Position numbers and translations under genes: made by a program
Origin: an uncultured Clostridia bacterium
Lineage (GTDB): Bacteria > Bacillota > Clostridia > Oscillospirales > Ruminococcaceae
Reading direction: 5' to 3'
NCBI GenBank assembly: GCA_947168885.1
Contig: CAMVNQ010000001.1
Location: forward strand, 554,981-618,980
Length of the DNA stretch: 64,000 nucleotides
The notes under the pieces: model-generated
Seen by the model: only the letters and a program-made list of their open reading frames with translations
The model's database searches: none
What the model was told of the DNA's origin: nothing
Shown: positions 50,908 through 60,317 of the stretch, piece after piece
Numbering within the stretch: the first letter of the stretch is position 1
Layout of the letters: every line of letters begins with the position of its first letter

Positions 50908-52544
50908 AGCAGCGTCTGCAATATATCCTTGACCCCGATAAAACCGAGGGACTGTTTTATTGCGATTCGCACAACTGCCTCACCAATGCCGAAGACGCAT
51001 ACCAGAACATGAAATTTATATATGAGAACTTCACGCATCATAAGTTTGAGGAGTCTATCCCCGAAAAAGGCAAGGCTCGCGTGAAGCTGCTTCACTATGT
51101 CCAGTCGTTTTCGCCCGACGATAATGTAACACCGGAACTCGCACACCGCATGGGAAAAGCATGGATACGAAAATCATTCGGAGACAATGTCCAGGCAGTT
51201 ATAGCGACCCATGTGGATAAAGCTCATATACATAACCATGTGATCATTAATGTCTACGGAATCGACGGTTACAAGTACAACAGTAATAAAAAGACGCTTG
51301 CGAGGATACGAGAACACTCCGACCGGGTATGCCTTGCTTTTGGCATTCAGCCGATCATGAACAACAGGCACCAAGGCATGAGCTACAAGGAATGGGACGC
51401 GCACCGCAAGGGTACATCGTTCAAGGAAAAAATACGACGCGAGATCGACACGCTGGTGCTGTGCTGCAGGAATTACGATCACCTCCGCGCAACTCTTGAA
51501 GAAAAGGGATATGAATTTCGCTGTAAACCAGAAGAATCCATAAGAGCGCCGGGTCAGAAGTATTTTACCCATCTGAGAACGCTCGGCGCAGCGTATACCA
51601 TATCTGCTATCGAATCGCGTATTGAGTTCAGAGATGATCTTGGCAAAGCTTCCCATGAGGACGCTTACAACAAGGGACACGAGCTTGAGATACGTTACTG
51701 CGATGCAATATCCCGCGCTGCTAAATTGATAGTTGAGAGGAAAATGAAAGGAAAGAAGCATGATGAAACTCTGCCATATCTGCCGCATAACGATCGTGAT
51801 GTATTCCAACTGAGTGCGCAGCTTATAATTATCAATCGCTTTAGTCTATATTCCATTCATGCGGTAAATACAAAAATAAAGACGGTGACAAAGGAGCGCG
51901 ATAAGCTGACCTCCGAGCTTAATGACATCTTAAAAGAACAGCGTCGTGTGACCGATCTGCTGAATCAGTATGAAATCTGGTGCGAGCTTAACGGTAAGCG
52001 TGACGCGTCTATCGGAGAAAAGCTAAAGCTGAAAATGGCTACTATGACGCTAGCCCGTCACGGTTACGAATTCCCGTCAAATGCCTGGATACTTAAATCC
52101 GAAAAGGAAAAGCTGGATCGGGAAGTTGCATCACTACGGTTTGACCTCGAAAATAAGAACAATCTTATTACAGCTCTGCATGAAATAGTCGATACCTTCC
52201 TCGATATAGATGATCGTAGAAAAGGTGACTACGTTGAGAGACTTTATTCGCGCAATAAGGTTATTGAGGAACCGGAAGTCAAGGAAGACGAAAAAGAAAA
52301 GCCGACAGAACCCGAGCAGAAACCGCCCGTGCAGGATACGCCCAAACCGGCAGCGCCTCCGCCGAAGCAGCCAATACAGGATACACCAAAGCCGGTTGCA
52401 CCTACGCCGAAGCCGCCTGTGCAGAACACACCGAAACCTGTTGAGCCCGAGCCGAAGCCGCCTGTACATGAGACGCCAAAGCAGGACGAGCCTACACAAA
52501 AACCGCCGGAACAGAACAAGTCCCGCGGAATGAAGCGAAGATAA
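50868..52544 (+). CDS. relaxase/mobilization nuclease
   Basis: THVDKAHIHNHVIINVYGIDGYKYN motif; Pro-rich PKPPVQ(D/N)TPKP repeats at C-term. Confidence 0.93.
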   Translation: MPYVKCKAIHTGMKQRLQYILDPDKTEGLFYCDSHNCLTNAEDAYQNMKFIYENFTHHKFEESIPEKGKARVKLLHYVQSFSPDDNVTPELAHRMGKAWIRKSFGDNVQAVIATHVDKAHIHNHVIINVYGIDGYKYNSNKKTLARIREHSDRVCLAFGIQPIMNNRHQGMSYKEWDAHRKGTSFKEKIRREIDTLVLCCRNYDHLRATLEEKGYEFRCKPEESIRAPGQKYFTHLRTLGAAYTISAIESRIEFRDDLGKASHEDAYNKGHELEIRYCDAISRAAKLIVERKMKGKKHDETLPYLPHNDRDVFQLSAQLIIINRFSLYSIHAVNTKIKTVTKERDKLTSELNDILKEQRRVTDLLNQYEIWCELNGKRDASIGEKLKLKMATMTLARHGYEFPSNAWILKSEKEKLDREVASLRFDLENKNNLITALHEIVDTFLDIDDRRKGDYVERLYSRNKVIEEPEVKEDEKEKPTEPEQKPPVQDTPKPAAPPPKQPIQDTPKPVAPTPKPPVQNTPKPVEPEPKPPVHETPKQDEPTQKPPEQNKSRGMKRR

Positions 52545-52681
52545 GAGGTGGTGAACGTTTATGATCTACATATACGGAGGTGTGCCGCCGTAGCTTTGCT
52601 ATGCCCGGTCACGGGCAACACCAGCATACAGAAAGATATATAAACTAAACATGACAATGAAATGATCAAGGAGGAAACAAC

Positions 52682-52870
52682 ATGAGAAGAATTCTTACAA
52701 TCAAGGAAGCAGCGAAACTTATCGAGGGTCTCACCGAGTACCGCATCCGTCAGATGTGCAAATCCGGCCAGCTCCCATGTTTTATGGCGGGAAAGAAGTA
52801 TCTAATTGACGAGCAGGCGCTCTACAAGGCGGTGTTCGGGGAAATACCGGAAGACATTAAAACCGCATAA
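52682..52870 (+). CDS. excisionase-type small HTH protein
   Basis: RRILTIKEAAKLIEGLTEYRIRQMCKSGQLPCFMAGKKYLIDEQAL. Confidence 0.85.
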   Translation: MRRILTIKEAAKLIEGLTEYRIRQMCKSGQLPCFMAGKKYLIDEQALYKAVFGEIPEDIKTA

Positions 52871-52887
52871 AGAAAACAATGAAATGA

Positions 52888-52960
52888 TATGGCGTATCTC
52901 TAAAAACGTCTTGACTTTAAATTAATAAAGTGATATAATAGACAATAGAGATATGCCATA
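52888..52960 (+). promoter_or_regulatory. integrase promoter flanked by an inverted 15-mer operator
   Basis: TTGACT (52911) 17 bp TATAAT (52934); TATGGCGTATCTCTA at 52888 and TAGAGATATGCCATA at 52946. Confidence 0.75.
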
Positions 52961-52981
52961 ATGTAGCAGGAGGATATGATT

Positions 52982-54172
52982 ATGGCAACTATTCAGAAAA
53001 GAAGTAACAGCTACTTAATAAGAGTAAGCTGCGGATATGACAGCAAGGGCAAGCAGGTTATCCAGTCAACAACATGGAAGCCTGAGCCTAATATGACACC
53101 CAGACAGATCGAAAAAGAACTTAACCGTCAGGCGGTCATGTTTGAAGAAAAATGTCTTAAGGGCTATCAAGGCAGGGCAATAAAGTTTGAAGAATTTGCT
53201 GAAGAATGGTTTGAAGAGTACGCAAAACCTAATCTGCGCCATACAACATATGTGAGGTTGTTACAGTTGCGTGGAAGAACATATGCAGCTATCGGACATT
53301 TGCGCATGGATAAGATCACCCCTCGGCAGATACAGGTGTTCGTTAATACGCTTTCTAAAGACGGCGCGAACGAACGTACCGGGCAGCCGCTTGCTCCCAA
53401 GACTATCCGTCATTATTTAAGTCTTATCTCCGATGTGTTCACATATGCAGTCAGAGTTGGCGTCGCACCCGAAAATCCCTGTTCAAAGGTTATGGTACCT
53501 AAGGATCCGCCCAAAGAGAAGAAAATCTATACCCGCGAAGAAGTTGAACGCTTCCTTGACCTGCTCGATAAAGAACCGCTGAAGTACAGGGTTTTCTTTA
53601 ATCTCTTGATTTACAGTGGTTTTCGCAGAGGTGAGATGCTTGGCCTGGAGTGGAAGGATGTTGATTTTGAGAACAGTATTATAAGTGTTCGTCGTACATC
53701 CAACTACACGGGAAAGGACGGTATATATACTGACACTACGAAAACACGCAGGTCGCAGCGCACTCTTAAGTTTCCGAAAGAAATAATGGACATGCTCAGG
53801 GAGTTCAAGGATGAGCAGGATGCTGAGGCCTTGCGTCTTGGTGATAAGTGGCATGAGACAGATCGCCTGTTTGTAAAATGGGATGGTAGGCCGATGCACA
53901 ATAATACGCCATATTTCTGGCTCGGAGAATTCTGTGAAAAACACGATCTCCCTTTTTACGGCTTACATTCATATCGTCATTTGTTCGCATCACTTCTTGT
54001 CAATCAGGGTGTGGATATAGTGACGGTATCGGGAGCATTAGGTCACTCTGCCGTTTCCACGACGAGCAATGTCTACTGCCATATGCTGCAGGAGGCACAG
54101 GCTAAAGTGTCCGAAGCAGTGACCAATGCACTTGATTTCAGAAGGAAAAATGACGAAAAAAACAGCGCATAA
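52982..54172 (+). CDS. int: tyrosine integrase
   Basis: SGFRRGEMLGLEWKDV; YGLHSYRHLFASLLVNQGVD; LGHSAVSTTSNVYCH. Confidence 0.96.
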   Translation: MATIQKRSNSYLIRVSCGYDSKGKQVIQSTTWKPEPNMTPRQIEKELNRQAVMFEEKCLKGYQGRAIKFEEFAEEWFEEYAKPNLRHTTYVRLLQLRGRTYAAIGHLRMDKITPRQIQVFVNTLSKDGANERTGQPLAPKTIRHYLSLISDVFTYAVRVGVAPENPCSKVMVPKDPPKEKKIYTREEVERFLDLLDKEPLKYRVFFNLLIYSGFRRGEMLGLEWKDVDFENSIISVRRTSNYTGKDGIYTDTTKTRRSQRTLKFPKEIMDMLREFKDEQDAEALRLGDKWHETDRLFVKWDGRPMHNNTPYFWLGEFCEKHDLPFYGLHSYRHLFASLLVNQGVDIVTVSGALGHSAVSTTSNVYCHMLQEAQAKVSEAVTNALDFRRKNDEKNSA

Positions 54173-54189
54173 ACAGGGTTTTCAAAAAT

Positions 54190-54209
54190 AAAGAACAAGC
54201 AAAGAACAA
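54190..54209 (+). promoter_or_regulatory. paired integrase arm-type sites
   Basis: AAAGAACAAGCAAAGAACAA, 11-bp spacing, as at 11959. Confidence 0.55.
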
Positions 54210-54234
54210 CACGTTTTTCAGGCATAAAACAAAG

Positions 54235-54268
54235 TCCCACAAATGGCTTTATAAAGCCATTTGTGGGA
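54235..54268. terminator. 34-bp perfect palindrome
   Basis: TCCCACAAATGGCTTTATAAAGCCATTTGTGGGA just before the right att. Confidence 0.75.
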
Positions 54269-54275
54269 ACCTTTG

Positions 54276-54299
54276 CTGGTGACCCGTACGGGAATTGAA
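54276..54299. repeat. right att-like direct repeat
   Basis: Identical to 11794-11817. Confidence 0.8.
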
Positions 54300-54518
54300 T
54301 TGACCCCCAAGCATTTTGTCATTTTTGGCAATCTCTCGTTTTTCCTTTTATAATGCGGTTTCCGACGTTTCATCATATATTTTTTTAGTTAATTTAAGTC
54401 TTTTTTAACATAAATAAGTGGCAAATAAGTGGCAGACAAGTTAGATTGGTAAAGCACATTTCTATCGTCTTTTCGGATATTGGCTGTGACATAACAAATC
54501 ACAACGGAGGATAATCAA

Positions 54519-54791
54519 ATGAAAAGTATAATAGAACAGCTTTACTATGGCGAAATCTGCCCTTGCGAGAAGCCTGCCCCTCAGACCGAGCGTTGCATTG
54601 AGAACAGAAAGACCATCTGTGACACTGAGGAACAGCTTCTTAAACAGTTTCCGACGTGTAAGGAACTGTTAGATACCTACACCGACGCTCTACACATTGA
54701 AACACAGTTAGAATGTGAAGCGGACTTCGAGCGAGGATTCAGGCTCGGCGCAACTCTGATATTAGATATTTTTGATATACAGCGTGAATAA
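54519..54791 (+). CDS. DUF6809-like small protein
   Basis: Paralog of 6821..7090; RBS GGAGG. Confidence 0.7.
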   Translation: MKSIIEQLYYGEICPCEKPAPQTERCIENRKTICDTEEQLLKQFPTCKELLDTYTDALHIETQLECEADFERGFRLGATLILDIFDIQRE

Positions 54792-54925
54792 TAACTAAAC
54801 CGGCTTCCGGATTGGGTAATACCACTATAGAAGTTTTCACAAACACTATGGTTCAGGCAACCAGCGGGTAAATAAAGAACAGTATCACAAAAATGATACT
54901 GTTCTTTTTTATATACCTTATTATA

Positions 54926-55639
54926 TTATCTGCAAGCTCTCACAAAAGCAGAAAAAATTTCTCTGCTCTCCTCGCTTACTTTATACGAGAATTCCGGATG
55001 CCACTGTACGGCCCAGAGGAACGTCTGCTCAGGACAGTACACTGCTTCGGCCAGTCCGTCCTCCGATAGCGCCATACATTTAAGGCGCGGGGAGAGCTCA
55101 CATACTCCCGAATGGTGATAGCTGTTGACATTTATATGTTCTCTTCTGAACAGGTCATAAAGCGGAGTCCCGTTTATTATCCTGACCTCATGCGATGGAC
55201 GGTCATACGGTGGCTTCTGATGATGCTCGATCGTGGAAGGGAGCTGGGTCGGAATATCCTGATAAAGTGTCCCGCCAAGTGCCGCATTTATAAACTGTAT
55301 TCCTCTGCAAATGCCGAGAACAGGTCTGTCGGTGTCCATTGCGATATTCAGCAGTTCGGTTTCCATGCTGTCGCGCTCGGGACAGCACTCACCGCAGATA
55401 TTCAGCTTTATACCTTTGTATATCTCGGGAGAAACGTCCTGGCCACCGGTAAAAAGGAATCCGTCAAGATGCCCGGTGAGCTGCGTCAGTATCTCACGGT
55501 CGCTTGTAAGCGGAAGCACGATCGGTATAGCTCCCGCCTGTAATAGTCCGTCCAGATAACCGGGCAGCATCCAGAGGCTCTCCCGCTGTATATCAACAAG
55601 CGGCGTAACTCCTATCAAAGGCTTTTTTATAGTATCCAT
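54926..55639 (-). CDS. gamma-glutamyl-GABA hydrolase-like class I GATase (C26)
   Basis: GFLFTGGQDVSPEIYKG...RPVLGICRGIQFINAALGGTLYQD. Confidence 0.93.
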   Translation of the reverse strand: MDTIKKPLIGVTPLVDIQRESLWMLPGYLDGLLQAGAIPIVLPLTSDREILTQLTGHLDGFLFTGGQDVSPEIYKGIKLNICGECCPERDSMETELLNIAMDTDRPVLGICRGIQFINAALGGTLYQDIPTQLPSTIEHHQKPPYDRPSHEVRIINGTPLYDLFRREHINVNSYHHSGVCELSPRLKCMALSEDGLAEAVYCPEQTFLWAVQWHPEFSYKVSEESREIFSAFVRACR

Positions 55640-55656
55640 TTTTCCACCTCGTTTGT

Positions 55657-56946
55657 TTATCTGTTCAGAAACTCGCTTCTGTGTATTCTTTTCAACCGTT
55701 TCACGGTAGCGTTACCGCCGCCGTCGCCGACATATACATCATATTCGCCCTCAATGCTTCCGAAAGTGACAGTTTTATCCGCACCGACATACTCTTTCAG
55801 CTTTTTGATCATTTCCTGCTTTGAAGCCTTATCCGAGAATACTTTGAGATACGAAAACCCTCTGTATTCCGACGGTGAGACCGTTATCTTGACCGTATCG
55901 CCAAGTTTTTCCCGCAGTCTTTCTTCGAGTCCGGAAATATCAGCGTCCTCTGCCAGCACAGTCAGGTACAGGACTTTCTCCGAGCCGTCATTGTGTCGGT
56001 ATGACGACCTGATGTAGTTTCTGAACGGCGAATGTCTGTGAGTTTCAAAAAGGTCTTTTTCCGCGGAGTTTTTTAGTTCGCCGTAAAAGATCAGCAGAGT
56101 CGAGTCATACATCGTGTTCACAAAGCAGTGCAGACCGCTTTCGGCTATTATCCTTTCGGCTTTGGCGCAGATTTCCTGCGGCAGAAAGACCGTTTCTATG
56201 TATTGCTTCTCCTTTATATCGTAAATTGCGGCGCCGTCCATAACAATGACCGGCAGTTCAAGCTCGACTCCTTTCATTATGGAGATAAGCTCTGCCGGCG
56301 TGCGGACTGTCGATATTGTGAACTTTATACCGTTTTTTATCAGCCTGTTCAGTTCCACCTTGCTGAACGATGCCGTGTGAGAGTCCGATGAAACAAGAAC
56401 ATCGTCTATACCGCTTATGTAAAGCGTTTCGCTGTCGTGGTACCTTACCGGCAGTCGGAAGTCGTTCACAGCAACGCCGATCAGTATGCCGATGAATGTA
56501 TCTATCACTCTGTTGAAAACGAAGATATACGGATCCTCGTCAAAGGAGTGGGTCAGCGCGATGCTCAGGAATACCACACAGGAAAAGAATGACGCGGTGC
56601 GTTTATCAAGAACGACCGTGGAATAGATCACCGGAACGATCAGGACGCTTGCGGACAGATATACGAGTGTCGGCTCCCGCAGATCAAGGCACTTTACGGC
56701 TATGAGAAACACAAGTCCGAACACGGCGCCTATTATCGTTCCGGATAAACGCTGCCACGCATTGTTTTTGGTCTTGTCGGCATACGGCTGCATACACCAG
56801 AGCGCGGCAAGTGCGCTGTAGAACGGTATCCCGTTCGCTACCGGAAGCAGAGTACGGATGAAATATACGGCCATGCACAGCATTACCGCAAGCGCCGATT
56901 TGATTATCCTCGCGCCTATCGGCGGCAGCTTCTTCAATGTTACCAT
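55657..56946 (-). CDS. FUSC-like membrane protein fused to a degenerate Cof/HAD domain
   Basis: N-term TM FUSC-like; C-term ETLYISGIDDVLVSSDS...PVIVMDGAAIYD. Confidence 0.75.
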   Translation of the reverse strand: MVTLKKLPPIGARIIKSALAVMLCMAVYFIRTLLPVANGIPFYSALAALWCMQPYADKTKNNAWQRLSGTIIGAVFGLVFLIAVKCLDLREPTLVYLSASVLIVPVIYSTVVLDKRTASFFSCVVFLSIALTHSFDEDPYIFVFNRVIDTFIGILIGVAVNDFRLPVRYHDSETLYISGIDDVLVSSDSHTASFSKVELNRLIKNGIKFTISTVRTPAELISIMKGVELELPVIVMDGAAIYDIKEKQYIETVFLPQEICAKAERIIAESGLHCFVNTMYDSTLLIFYGELKNSAEKDLFETHRHSPFRNYIRSSYRHNDGSEKVLYLTVLAEDADISGLEERLREKLGDTVKITVSPSEYRGFSYLKVFSDKASKQEMIKKLKEYVGADKTVTFGSIEGEYDVYVGDGGGNATVKRLKRIHRSEFLNR

Positions 56947-56947
56947 T

Positions 56948-57871
56948 TTATCTGATTATCTTGCAGCAGACAGTCTTCTCGCTGATGAGAGGACTTTTGT
57001 ACTCGAAATAAACTATCCCGGGAACGGGAGAGCGCACCTCCGCCTTAACCGTACCCTCAAACGGGTCGGTCACCTTGCCGAGCAGGTCGCCCACAGCCAC
57101 AGTCTTTCCTATTTTCACTGCGCCTATGTATATCCCGGCGGATTCCGACTGCACATTGAACGTGTTTGCTTCATGCACTATCAGTGTGTTGTAGCCCGGA
57201 CGCACATTGACGATCAGCGCACCCACGCTGCCCAGAAAACGAAGCATAGCACAGACAGCCTCATCCGCGGACTCCTCATCTATCGTGTCGGTCGAGTTGG
57301 TATAGACAGAAAATGCCTTCGTTTCCCATACCTGCCAGTTGTAATTGAGCGTGGTGGTATCGTAAGGGCGCGGAACTCTGATTATGCCGAACTGTAAACC
57401 GAATTTCTGCATCAGCTTAGGGTCGGTGAAGCCGGTGTCCATCATTTTGACGTGCGGCAGGAAATTGCCCTGCTGATAGAAGCTCGCGAGCTGCATACCA
57501 TACTCGTAGCCCTGTAAATTACGGAATATGCCGTCTGCAATACGCTGAGTGGTCTCGCCCTGATCATACCCCGGGAACATTCTGTTTATATCCGTGTTGT
57601 CCATAGCCCAGAACCGCTTGCCGATATTCATTGAGTAGCAGTTCACGCACGGCACGACCATGATCTCGATGCCGTCTGTTATGCAGTGCTTTTCCTCAAG
57701 CGTTTTCAGCTCCGCGATCATGCGGCTGCAAACATACATCTGTTGTATCTCGTTGCCGCGCAGAGCGCCTACAATTGCTGCGAGTTTCTTTCCGCTTCCG
57801 AACTTGTAGCCTATAATGTCGAGCTGCTCACGATACGGCGAGCGAAGTGAATACAAAATTTCCTTTCTCAT
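56948..57871 (-). CDS. succinylglutamate desuccinylase/aspartoacylase-family (M14) protein
   Basis: LAAIVGALRGNEIQQMYVC...ISEKTVCCKIIR; overlaps next gene by 4 bp. Confidence 0.88.
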   Translation of the reverse strand: MRKEILYSLRSPYREQLDIIGYKFGSGKKLAAIVGALRGNEIQQMYVCSRMIAELKTLEEKHCITDGIEIMVVPCVNCYSMNIGKRFWAMDNTDINRMFPGYDQGETTQRIADGIFRNLQGYEYGMQLASFYQQGNFLPHVKMMDTGFTDPKLMQKFGLQFGIIRVPRPYDTTTLNYNWQVWETKAFSVYTNSTDTIDEESADEAVCAMLRFLGSVGALIVNVRPGYNTLIVHEANTFNVQSESAGIYIGAVKIGKTVAVGDLLGKVTDPFEGTVKAEVRSPVPGIVYFEYKSPLISEKTVCCKIIR

Positions 57872-58818
57872 ACGGCAGTCACCTCTTTTTCGGGTTTCAG
57901 TATTCTCGCAAGCAGCGAGCCGCCGTAAACTATCGGATATTCGCGCAGGGTAAACACAAGCCCGTCGCTGATCGCGCTGATATACTCCGCGACAGTACCG
58001 TTAAGCGGATCAAGCACCTCGCCGATACATTCGCCCTCATGCACGGTGTCGCCGAAATGTATTCGCGGCACGAAAACTCCCGCAGCGTCGGAATTGACAA
58101 AACCGACCTCTCTGCCTATAGACACGACAGGCTCTCTTACCGCGGAAACCTCGCCTGTCCATATCCCGAGCTCCTTCATCAGATTCAGCACGCCGATAAA
58201 CAGTTGTTCGCCGTATTCCTGTGTTATCCTCATTCCCACGCCCATTTCCACAACCAGCGTCTTTACGCCGCGCGTGTTGAGCGTATGCGCGAGTGTGGAT
58301 TCAAGCACAGTCGCGGATTCATGCACCCAGATCAGATCGACATTCATCAGCTTTGCGTACGGAACAAGAGTCTCCGCAGTCGGTACGCTTATGCGTATCT
58401 GCGGTATCTCACGAAGAAAAATGTTGCTCGAATGAACATCAATGCAGACATCGGAGCCGAGCAGGTCTTCAACGATCGAAGCGCAAAGCACCTCCGCCAT
58501 TGTACCGTCCTTCGACCCGGGAAACACGCGGTTCATATCGAGATCAAACATCGGTATCCCGCGGCTTATGGAGTCGATACCCATAGGGTTGAGCGCGGGG
58601 TATATATCGACAGTTCCGTTGACCTTGTCAAGATTGTCGTTAAGAAATCTGCCGAGACGGTAAGCGAGATACTGCCCCTCAAGCTCGTCGCCGTGGGTCC
58701 CCGTTACTATGCTTATTCGCTTTGAACCGCTGCCGTGGGTTATACGCCTCTTCTGGATTATCAGATGCTCGTTTACCCCGAGAGCGGCTTTTGCGACTGT
58801 CTGAACCATTTTTATCAC
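57868..58818 (-). CDS. succinylglutamate desuccinylase/aspartoacylase-family (M14) protein
   Basis: SIVTGTHGDELEGQYLAYRL...CIDVHSSNIFLREIPQ. Confidence 0.92.
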   Translation of the reverse strand: MIKMVQTVAKAALGVNEHLIIQKRRITHGSGSKRISIVTGTHGDELEGQYLAYRLGRFLNDNLDKVNGTVDIYPALNPMGIDSISRGIPMFDLDMNRVFPGSKDGTMAEVLCASIVEDLLGSDVCIDVHSSNIFLREIPQIRISVPTAETLVPYAKLMNVDLIWVHESATVLESTLAHTLNTRGVKTLVVEMGVGMRITQEYGEQLFIGVLNLMKELGIWTGEVSAVREPVVSIGREVGFVNSDAAGVFVPRIHFGDTVHEGECIGEVLDPLNGTVAEYISAISDGLVFTLREYPIVYGGSLLARILKPEKEVTAV

Positions 58819-58833
58819 CAGTTTTCCTATATA

Positions 58834-59616
58834 CTAATAGCCTTGCTGCATTACCGAGCGTACAAGTGTAAGCTGTCTCGTGTAGCTGCCGAACATCACA
58901 CCACGGTCTATCGCGCAGTCAGCGAAATCGCGGCCTTGCGAAAGTACAAGATAGTCCTCGTTCACAGGACGGTCGTTTGCGGGATCAAAGCTCTTCCATA
59001 CGCCGTCCTCGAAGTATTCTATCCATGAGTGGGTCTCGCCGTCACAGAACGCGAGCCCCGCTATATAGCGGCATGGAATATGGTTCAGCCTGAGCAGCGA
59101 CAGCATTATATGCGAAAAGTCCTGACATACTCCGGCGCTCGTCTCGAACGCTTCTGCGGCGGTCGTGTGGGATGTTGTCACGTCCTTCTGATATCTGAAC
59201 ACATCGGACAGCTTCGACGAGATAGTCTGTACGCGCTCCGACACCGACGCCTCCGAAAGATCATCGGAAAGTGTTTCCAGAAACGAGGCAAGCGCTGCCG
59301 ACGGCTTTGTGAATGCCGACTGGTACAGATAGCATGGCATATAATCCGTTCTGTGTCTTGTACAGTCGGTCTCGGCGGTACCCTTTATCTCGAAATCGAG
59401 AAAGCGGTGGTCGCCTTTTATGTAGCCTGCCGTCACGTTATTGCCGAATGCGTCGGTGTTGTGATCGACAGCGGTTATCGGGGATATGCTCAGTTCACAG
59501 CTGACAATGTGCTGAGTCGGTGTCTCGGGCGGTATAACCCGAAGAGCGAACGAATGCTCATGCACATAGTCGTCGAATGTGAGCTTTGTGGAAAAATAAA
59601 AGTTTATCTTCTTCAT
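58834..59616 (-). CDS. transglutaminase-like protein
   Basis: AFETSAGVCQDFSHIMLSLLRLNHIPCRYIAGL...THSWIEYFEDG. Confidence 0.93.
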   Translation of the reverse strand: MKKINFYFSTKLTFDDYVHEHSFALRVIPPETPTQHIVSCELSISPITAVDHNTDAFGNNVTAGYIKGDHRFLDFEIKGTAETDCTRHRTDYMPCYLYQSAFTKPSAALASFLETLSDDLSEASVSERVQTISSKLSDVFRYQKDVTTSHTTAAEAFETSAGVCQDFSHIMLSLLRLNHIPCRYIAGLAFCDGETHSWIEYFEDGVWKSFDPANDRPVNEDYLVLSQGRDFADCAIDRGVMFGSYTRQLTLVRSVMQQGY

Positions 59617-59627
59617 AAAGTCTCCGT

Positions 59628-60317
59628 TTATGCTGATTCAAACAGCCTTTCGAGGCTTGCTACCGCCGCGCCCGATTTAAGGTCATACTCGTTTTCCTCG
59701 CCGATTATCTCTACAAGGTCGGAAAGGAACCTTGTGTTATAGCGGTACGGAGTGTTCTTCGGTACGCGCCCGAGGCGTATGCAGAGCCGCTCGAATTCCT
59801 TATGTACCTCCTCATACGGATATTTCATACGCAGATAGAGGTCGAGCCGTTCTGTTGATTTTCCGCAGTATATGATATTTTTGGTTTCCTCATCGTAGAT
59901 GTTATCCGCTATACAGCCCCAGAAGCCGTACAGCACATCTTCCAGCGGCAGCAGCGCGAACCGCGTGTTTTCCGAGCCCTTCGCACCTTTGAGCGTGTCC
60001 TTCGCTATCTGCAAAAACGAGAATGCCCCGCTCGAAATATCCTCGCGCAGAACTATCCCGTTGTCGTAAGCGCGTTCAAGGCTGTATGCCACGGAACTGA
60101 AGTTGTCCTTGTCGAACAGAAAACTTCTGAAAAAGCTCTTGCTATCGTTATAGATATCCGGCAGATCAAAGTACCCGAGATACTCCTGATACCCTATCCC
60201 GCCGTCCAGCATTTTATCATAAGTTTCCTGCAGCGCTTTCAGGGTCGTGAAAACACGTTCTGTGTATCTTCCGAGCCAGTAAAGATTGTTGCCGTGTTCT
60301 ATTGAGATCGTACCCAT
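59628..60317 (-). CDS. alpha-E domain protein
   Basis: ISIEHGNNLYWLGRYTERVFTTLKALQETYD. Confidence 0.88.
   Translation of the reverse strand: MGTISIEHGNNLYWLGRYTERVFTTLKALQETYDKMLDGGIGYQEYLGYFDLPDIYNDSKSFFRSFLFDKDNFSSVAYSLERAYDNGIVLREDISSGAFSFLQIAKDTLKGAKGSENTRFALLPLEDVLYGFWGCIADNIYDEETKNIIYCGKSTERLDLYLRMKYPYEEVHKEFERLCIRLGRVPKNTPYRYNTRFLSDLVEIIGEENEYDLKSGAAVASLERLFESA

Larger units (their letters stand above)
11794..54299. mobile_element. putative integrative mobilizable element (tyrosine integrase, relaxase) bounded by a 24-bp direct repeat
   Basis: CTGGTGACCCGTACGGGAATTGAA at 11794-11817 and 54276-54299; integrase and relaxase inside the right end; AAAGAACAA pairs near both ends. Confidence 0.8.

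Noticed and set aside
52134-52533. ORFs 52134..52499, 52210..52533 and 52244..52519
   Set aside because: Alternate-frame translations of the relaxase Pro-rich repeat tail.
57847-58725. 292-aa plus-strand ORF
   Set aside because: Antisense to a well-supported M14-family gene; caused by GC-rich codon usage.
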